A stretch of DNA of 6,428 nt from contig CALHKJ010000234.1 of NCBI GenBank assembly GCA_938033975.1, positions 1 through 6,428 on the forward strand, in the 5' to 3' direction. Source of the DNA: an uncultured Saprospiraceae bacterium (GTDB lineage Bacteria > Bacteroidota > Bacteroidia > Chitinophagales > Saprospiraceae). The position numbers were made by a program, and so were the translations under genes. This document shows positions 1-4,313 of this stretch, in pieces (positions within the stretch are counted from its first letter, which is position 1; each line of letters begins with the position of its first letter). The notes under the pieces were generated by a model, which was not told where the DNA came from, did no database searches, and worked only from the letters and a program-made list of their open reading frames with translations.

Positions 1-3000
1 GCACCTGTGCAACCTTCAAATGGAGAATTCTTGATAGACAGTAGTCTCCCTGGTGGAACGTATATGTTGGTTTATACCTTAAATAGCACTCCGAATCCAC
101 CATGCCTTGCGTCTAACTCAATCACCTTTAATATATTTGAAGCTCCTAGTCCAATTTTGATTGATGGAACGACCGTATGTAATTCAAATGCAAGCGGTGA
201 TGCAACAACTGTTGATTTGGCTGGTTTGGTTTCAAATGCAGATGGATTTTGGACGGATGAAGCAGGAGCTACAATAACAAACACAGTTGTTGATTTTAAT
301 GGTGAACCAGCTGGTTCAGTAAGATTCACATTTAATACCACAGGAGCAGTAGATCCATGTCAAGATGTATCTCCATTTATTACAATAAATGTTGCTGACT
401 GCAATTGTCCTATTATTGGATTGCAAAATCTTCCAGGACCTTTGTGTCAGACAGATGCTGCTCTTACTTTGAGTGATTACTTAATTCCAAATACTGAAGC
501 AGGTGTGTGGTCAGGATCAGGACCTGATCCAAACTTCCAATTGGGAGTTGGCGGGGTGTTTGATCCAACAGATCTTCCTGGTGGAACCTATACATTCAGC
601 TATGCTTTAAGTAATCCAGATCCAAATTGTCCTGTTAATTCTGTCGACTTTATGGTTGATGTTTCTGAATCTTCTGAACTTCCATTTTTAACACAAGTTG
701 CTGTTTGTAGTGTTGCAGATGCAGCATTACCAACATTTGTAGATCTTATGAATATTGATAATACTGAACTAATTGGATTTTCTGGTACTTGGTCATCAGA
801 AGATTATGGACCAATTGCAGATGAAAGCAATGTATCATTTGAAGGTCTTTCGGGATCATTTATTTTTACTTATACAACAAATGATGCAGAAGCGCCTTGC
901 GAAAATGTAAGCACTACTTTATTGGTTAATGTTACAGATTGTTCATGTCCTATTCCAATTCTGATTCCAGGAGCATTTTGTGCTGACGGTCAGATTGATT
1001 TGACTGATCAGTATGGCGGTACTCCGCCACCAGGTACATGGTCTTTCGGATCTGGTCCTCAAGATATTACTCTTGATAACACAGCTTTCGATGCGACAAA
1101 TTTGCCGATAGGTGATTACCTTTTCAATTATACATTGACAGAAGATCCAGGAGATGAATGTGAAACAGTCTTCCCTCTGGAAATACAATTGACTGAAGCA
1201 ATTGTAGTAGATGCAGGCCCTGACATAAATGCTTGCACGCAAATTAGTAGCATAGGGGAAACTGTCATTAACTTTAATGACATATCAAGTTTGGGAACTT
1301 GGAATCAACCAGATAATTATCCAAGCGTCATTGATGATTTCTCAGCAGTGAGTTTTGAAGGTTTAACTATTGGAGACCAATATGTATTTACTTTAATTGG
1401 ACCAACAGCTGGTACATGCGAAGCTTCTATTAGCTCTATGACAGTTACAGTAATCGATTGTGATTGTCCTAGTCCAATAATCAACTCAACTGCTATTTGT
1501 AATGATGAATTTTCAATTAATCTATTAGATCAATTTGATCCCGTGCAAACTGTTGGTACATGGGAATTTGGGTCAGGGCCAGATCAAGTTACTTTAGATG
1601 GAACAATTTTTAATGTTGAAAACCTTAGCCCAGGAGAATACATTTTCAATTATATACTTACCGACGAACCAGGGGGGGACTGTCCAGTTTCTTTCCCAAT
1701 GGTAATAACCGTAGATGAACCAATGGTTGTGGATGCTGGCCCTAACTTAAATGCATGTATGCAAATTAGTAGCCTTGGAGAAGCAATCATCAATTTTGAT
1801 GAAATATCAAATTTAGGTACTTGGAGTCAACCAGATAATTATCCAAATGTCATTGATGATTTCTCAGCAGTAAGTTTTGAAGGCTTAGCTATTGGAGATC
1901 AATATGTGTTTACATTAACTGGAGCGACAGCCGGTACATGTGATGCAACCACAAGCACCATGACAGTCACTGTCATAGATTGTGATTGTCCAACTCCAAT
2001 AATTACATCAACAGCCATTTGTAATGATGAATTTTCAATTGATCTTTTAGATCAATTTGATCCAGTGCAGACTGTTGGTACATGGGAGTTTGGTTCAGGG
2101 CCTGAAGATGCATCTCTTGATGGTACGGTCTTCAATGTTGAAGGCGTAGCTCCAGGAGAATACATTTTCAATTATGTGCTTACTGAAGATCCAGGAGGGG
2201 ATTGCCCAGTATCTTTCCCATTGGTAATATTAGTTGATGGACCAATGATAGTAGATGCAGGTCCAGACTTTGTTGCATGTAATATGATTAGTACACAAGG
2301 TGAAACTGTCTTTGATTTTGAAGCCATTTCATCTGATGGAACTTGGCAACAACCTGGGAATTATCCTACTGTGATTGAGGACTTTTCTTCTGTTTCTTTT
2401 GAAGGGATTGATCCCGGCGAATCTTTCACTTTTACCTTGATGGGAGAGCCAAACGGAGTGTGTTCAGCTAAGTTAGATGAAGTAATAGTAACAGTTATAG
2501 ATTGTGATTGTCCAAATATTGATATTTCAGGAGAGCCTGAATTGTGCAGTACTGGTGATACATACGAAATAGTGTTGAACGCAGGTATAGTTCCTGGTAG
2601 TCTTTCAGCCGAGGATATGAATGGTAATCCAGTGAATTTATCAGGAAATGTATTTGATGCTACTGGTTTAGACGAAGGAACCTACATGGTCATATTCACT
2701 CCTGATACAACTCCTCCATCAGATTGTCCTCAGACGGATGCAATAATGATTGAGGTTGTTGATCCACCAACAGCTGGTGTAGCTACTGATCCATTGACAC
2801 TTTGTGAAGAGGATAATATGATTGTCGATTTATTTGCTTTACTCGATGGTGAGTCTGCCGATGGAGTATGGCAAGAAACCAGTGGTAACTCTGATGGGTT
2901 TGATAATACAAACGGATCTTTTGATACTGAGGGTGAGGCTCCTGGAGTCTATACTTTCGAGTATTTCTTTGATACTAGCAACAGTCCTTGTGATCCTGTT

Positions 3001-4107
3001 CAAGAAACAGTGGTTGTAGAGATTGAGGCAACTCCTAATGCAAACGCTGGCAACGGCGGAACCATCGATTGTGATAATTCAAGTATAACATTGGGTGGTT
3101 CCGACGGGTCTAGTGTTGGTCCAGACTTTACTTACAGTTGGTTGAATTCGAACGGGGATGTAATTTATGAAGGTACTGAACTTGAATTGGAAGTTCAAAG
3201 TGCTGGAGATTTCACCTTGGTAGTGACGAATATTATAACTGGTTGTTCCGAATCTGCAATGGCAACTGTTCAAGCTGATGAATCATTTCCTTCATTTACT
3301 TTTGTTACGGATGATATTGACTGTTTCGGTGGCGATGATGGAAGTTTAACTATTGGTACCGAATTATCTGGGACACCACCATTTCAATTTTTCTTGAATG
3401 GTCCAGGTGCTAATAATTTGCCACCTACTGATGGTACTGCATGGTTTAATCTAGGTCCAGGTAATTATGATATCAATATGATTGATAATCTCGGCTGTCA
3501 GACTTCCCAATCAGCTATTATTGTTGAGCCAGCAGAAGGAGAAGTGTCTATTGGAAATGATGATTTAGAAATTGCAATTGGTGATACTGTTAATCTGAAT
3601 ATTGTAAATGGTTTTGATCTTAATTCCATACAATCAGTAACATGGACTCAAGATGGAGAATTACTATGTGAAGGTCTTTATGGAGAATGTGTGCCTTTAT
3701 CAATAGAGCCACTGCTAGTGCCAACTTTATATTGTCTAACAATAGTCACAGTGGATGATTGTGTGTTGACATCTTGTAGAACCTTACAAGCTCAGGCGCT
3801 TAGAGATGTGTTTTTCCCTACTGTTATGACTCAATTTGAGTCTGATGACGAAGCAAATAAAACATTTTATGTCCATTCAGGAGAATACGTAGTGGGAGTA
3901 CCTAATTTTTCCATCTTTGATCGGTGGGGTGAATTAATATTTGATTATGGAGGTGAATATGGATATCCAAATGATCCAGAATGGGGTTGGGATGGAACCT
4001 TTAACAATGGACAAGCAGCCCAAGGTGTATATGTTTATATGATTGAGGTTGAGTATCAAGGTGGCGATACAGAGGTCTTTACAGGGACAATAACCGTTAC
4101 CAGATAG
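1..4107 (+). CDS. Large secreted multi-domain repeat protein with T9SS type B sorting domain (5'-truncated by window)
   Basis: Frame 1 is open from the first base to a TAG at 4105-4107 (1368 codons), so the true start lies upstream; the GTG at nt 7 falls inside a repeat and is not a start. Residues below count from nt 1. Order: partial module (1-132); five modules of 173-180 residues, each opening with D-C-x-C-P (D133, D313, D486, D660, D834); a PKD/Ig-like domain (about 1011-1095); an SprB-like domain (about 1100-1180); another Ig-like domain (about 1181-1265); a C-terminal type IX secretion sorting domain (about 1268-1368). T9SS cargo of this kind is exported through the outer membrane and attached to or released from the surface. 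No catalytic motif is visible, so an adhesive, matrix or gliding-related role is inferred. Basic residues are nearly absent before residue 1260. A gene for another giant secreted protein follows on the same strand after a hairpin. The specific function is unknown. Confidence 0.93.
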   Translation, partial: APVQPSNGEFLIDSSLPGGTYMLVYTLNSTPNPPCLASNSITFNIFEAPSPILIDGTTVCNSNASGDATTVDLAGLVSNADGFWTDEAGATITNTVVDFNGEPAGSVRFTFNTTGAVDPCQDVSPFITINVADCNCPIIGLQNLPGPLCQTDAALTLSDYLIPNTEAGVWSGSGPDPNFQLGVGGVFDPTDLPGGTYTFSYALSNPDPNCPVNSVDFMVDVSESSELPFLTQVAVCSVADAALPTFVDLMNIDNTELIGFSGTWSSEDYGPIADESNVSFEGLSGSFIFTYTTNDAEAPCENVSTTLLVNVTDCSCPIPILIPGAFCADGQIDLTDQYGGTPPPGTWSFGSGPQDITLDNTAFDATNLPIGDYLFNYTLTEDPGDECETVFPLEIQLTEAIVVDAGPDINACTQISSIGETVINFNDISSLGTWNQPDNYPSVIDDFSAVSFEGLTIGDQYVFTLIGPTAGTCEASISSMTVTVIDCDCPSPIINSTAICNDEFSINLLDQFDPVQTVGTWEFGSGPDQVTLDGTIFNVENLSPGEYIFNYILTDEPGGDCPVSFPMVITVDEPMVVDAGPNLNACMQISSLGEAIINFDEISNLGTWSQPDNYPNVIDDFSAVSFEGLAIGDQYVFTLTGATAGTCDATTSTMTVTVIDCDCPTPIITSTAICNDEFSIDLLDQFDPVQTVGTWEFGSGPEDASLDGTVFNVEGVAPGEYIFNYVLTEDPGGDCPVSFPLVILVDGPMIVDAGPDFVACNMISTQGETVFDFEAISSDGTWQQPGNYPTVIEDFSSVSFEGIDPGESFTFTLMGEPNGVCSAKLDEVIVTVIDCDCPNIDISGEPELCSTGDTYEIVLNAGIVPGSLSAEDMNGNPVNLSGNVFDATGLDEGTYMVIFTPDTTPPSDCPQTDAIMIEVVDPPTAGVATDPLTLCEEDNMIVDLFALLDGESADGVWQETSGNSDGFDNTNGSFDTEGEAPGVYTFEYFFDTSNSPCDPVQETVVVEIEATPNANAGNGGTIDCDNSSITLGGSDGSSVGPDFTYSWLNSNGDVIYEGTELELEVQSAGDFTLVVTNIITGCSESAMATVQADESFPSFTFVTDDIDCFGGDDGSLTIGTELSGTPPFQFFLNGPGANNLPPTDGTAWFNLGPGNYDINMIDNLGCQTSQSAIIVEPAEGEVSIGNDDLEIAIGDTVNLNIVNGFDLNSIQSVTWTQDGELLCEGLYGECVPLSIEPLLVPTLYCLTIVTVDDCVLTSCRTLQAQALRDVFFPTVMTQFESDDEANKTFYVHSGEYVVGVPNFSIFDRWGELIFDYGGEYGYPNDPEWGWDGTFNNGQAAQGVYVYMIEVEYQGGDTEVFTGTITVTR
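1201..1722 (+). repeat. 522-bp direct repeat, copy A
   Basis: This segment encodes the second half of module 2 and the first half of module 3 (residues 401-574). It aligns without gaps to the following 522 bp at the DNA level, including exact matches longer than 20 nt (for example around 1495 versus 2017). By hand count about four in five encoded residues are identical between copies. The copy ends at a V-D-E-P / V-D-G-P boundary rather than at DCxCP. It contains a run of seven G at 1672-1678. Confidence 0.85.
1723..2244 (+). repeat. 522-bp direct repeat, copy B
   Basis: This is the second copy, directly abutting copy A with the same length and frame (residues 575-748; second half of module 3 plus first half of module 4). 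The segment just after it (2245 onward) is recognisably related but clearly more diverged, and so is the segment before copy A. Copies A and B therefore look like the product of the most recent duplication in the array. Edges are approximate. Confidence 0.85.
3031..3285 (+). other. PKD/Ig-like domain of the first protein
   Basis: Residues about 1011-1095 read as a typical Bacteroidota surface Ig/PKD-like domain: 'ANAG', then I-D-C before a strand ending 'LGGSDGS', a 'YSWLNSNGD' core strand with the conserved Trp, and a closing 'FTLVVTN...TGCSES' strand pairing the second Cys. Such domains act as spacers or ligand-binding modules in T9SS cargo. The family assignment is by pattern only; a profile search would separate PKD from generic Ig-like folds. 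Confidence 0.6.
3298..3540 (+). other. SprB-like repeat domain of the first protein
   Basis: Residues about 1100-1180 match the SprB repeat layout as I know it: D-I-D-C-F-G-G-D-D-G-S-L-T-I, a G-T-P-P-F-Q-F strand, an L-G-P-G-N-Y-D-I turn and strand, and D-N-L-G-C before 'IIVEP'. The repeat is named after SprB, the mobile gliding adhesin of Flavobacterium johnsoniae, and is common in large Bacteroidota surface proteins. Its presence supports a surface role but does not show that this protein drives gliding. Confidence 0.7.
3802..4104 (+). other. T9SS type B C-terminal sorting domain (CHU_C-like)
   Basis: Residues about 1268-1368 carry the core of the gliding-motility-associated type B sorting domain: V-F-F-P near 1270, N-F-S-I-F-D-R-W-G-E-L-I-F-D (IFDRWGE at 1305-1311), W-D-G at 1330-1332, G-V-Y-V-Y from 1342, and a final strand ending T-I-T-V-T-R at the stop. 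In this family the domain directs the protein through the T9SS outer-membrane translocon. The usual FSPNGDGxND segment is not recognisable; the stretch from 1271 reads FFPTVMTQFESDDEANKTF. An Ig-like domain (about 1181-1265) with closely spaced Cys precedes it, a common arrangement. Confidence 0.9.
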
Positions 4108-4128
4108 AAATTTTAACGTCTAATTACC

Positions 4129-4175
4129 GACAAACAATCGAATAGTGACATATATTTGCTATTCGATTGTTTGTC
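4129..4175. terminator. Perfect 17-bp inverted repeat after the first gene, probable terminator
   Basis: The left arm GACAAACAATCGAATAG (4129-4145) is exactly complementary to the right arm CTATTCGATTGTTTGTC (4159-4175), with a 13-nt AT-rich loop. It starts 21 nt after the first gene's TAG and lies 138 nt before the next start, which suits a transcription terminator or 3'-end stabilising hairpin. The stem is long but AT-rich and only CTTTAG follows it, so the U tract is poor and its strength is uncertain. No T run flanks the other side to suggest bidirectional use. Confidence 0.65.
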
Positions 4176-4252
4176 TTTAGTCAACATTCGCTAGACAATT
4201 CAATTAGCTGACGCAACGTTTGCCGTAGTATTGGTATATAATTTGTGATACA

Positions 4253-4271
4253 GCTTAAGAATATCTTGAGC
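4253..4271 (+). other. Small hairpin in presumed 5' leader
   Basis: GCTTAAG (4253-4259) can pair with CTTGAGC (4265-4271) as RNA, giving seven pairs including one U-G wobble, around an AATAT loop. It lies 42 nt before the ATG at 4314. A short stem like this can occur by chance; a role in mRNA stability or translation is only a possibility. Confidence 0.25.
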
Positions 4272-4313
4272 AGTAATTTTCTTCACCCCTTACAAAAGTT
4301 AATTACACTTAAG

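Larger units (their letters stand above)
397..3030 (+). repeat. Array of five ~174-residue six-cysteine modules
   Basis: D-C-x-C-P occurs at residues 133, 313, 486, 660 and 834 of the first protein, spaced 180, 173, 174 and 174 residues; the fifth module ends near residue 1010 without another DCxCP. Each module carries six cysteines at equivalent places: the DCxC pair, one after about 15 residues (as in AICND), one near 'GGDCP', one near 'NAC' and one near 'GTC'. Each module splits into two half units of about 87 residues with the pattern Cys...G-[TV]-W...[VF]-F...G-x-Y-x-F-x-Y...Cys, as expected for beta-sandwich (Ig-like) domains stabilised by disulfides. A further half-and-a-bit module precedes the array at residues 1-132. 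Modules 3 and 4 are the most alike; modules 1 and 5 are the most diverged. The Ig-like fold is inferred from the pattern, not shown. Confidence 0.85.
4108..4313 (+). promoter_or_regulatory. Intergenic region and presumed leader of the second gene
   Basis: This 206-nt gap holds the 17-bp inverted repeat and probably the promoter of the second gene. No convincing Bacteroidota promoter (TTTG, about 20 nt, TAnnTTTG) is present. The nearest candidates are TAGTATTG at 4226-4233 (one mismatch, no proper upstream element) and TATAATTTG at 4237-4245 (one base too long between TA and TTTG). The bases before the ATG at 4314 are A-rich with no Shine-Dalgarno, which is usual in Bacteroidota. No small ORF or RNA gene was recognised. 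Confidence 0.4.

Noticed and set aside
7..9. GTG as the start codon of the first gene
   Set aside because: The frame is open to the first base, the GTG lies inside a repeat unit, and there is no signal peptide after it; the real start is upstream of the window.
943..1242. 99-codon minus-strand ORF, and similarly 72-341 and 3079-3273 on the minus strand
   Set aside because: They lie antisense within the repeat-protein gene and have translations with no recognisable domain; they reflect the biased codons of the plus-strand repeats.
397..2511. CRISPR-like or mobile-element explanation for the regular repeats
   Set aside because: The period is 522 bp, in frame, with protein-level conservation of Cys and core residues and no inverted ends or transposase; these are coding repeats.
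2822..3019. 65-codon plus-strand ORF in another frame
   Set aside because: It is wholly inside module 5 of the first gene, whose frame is intact with conserved Cys positions; no independent evidence supports it.
4226..4245. Bacteroidota promoter for the second gene
   Set aside because: The candidate -7 elements are imperfect and none has a TTTG at the right distance upstream, so no separate promoter feature was called.
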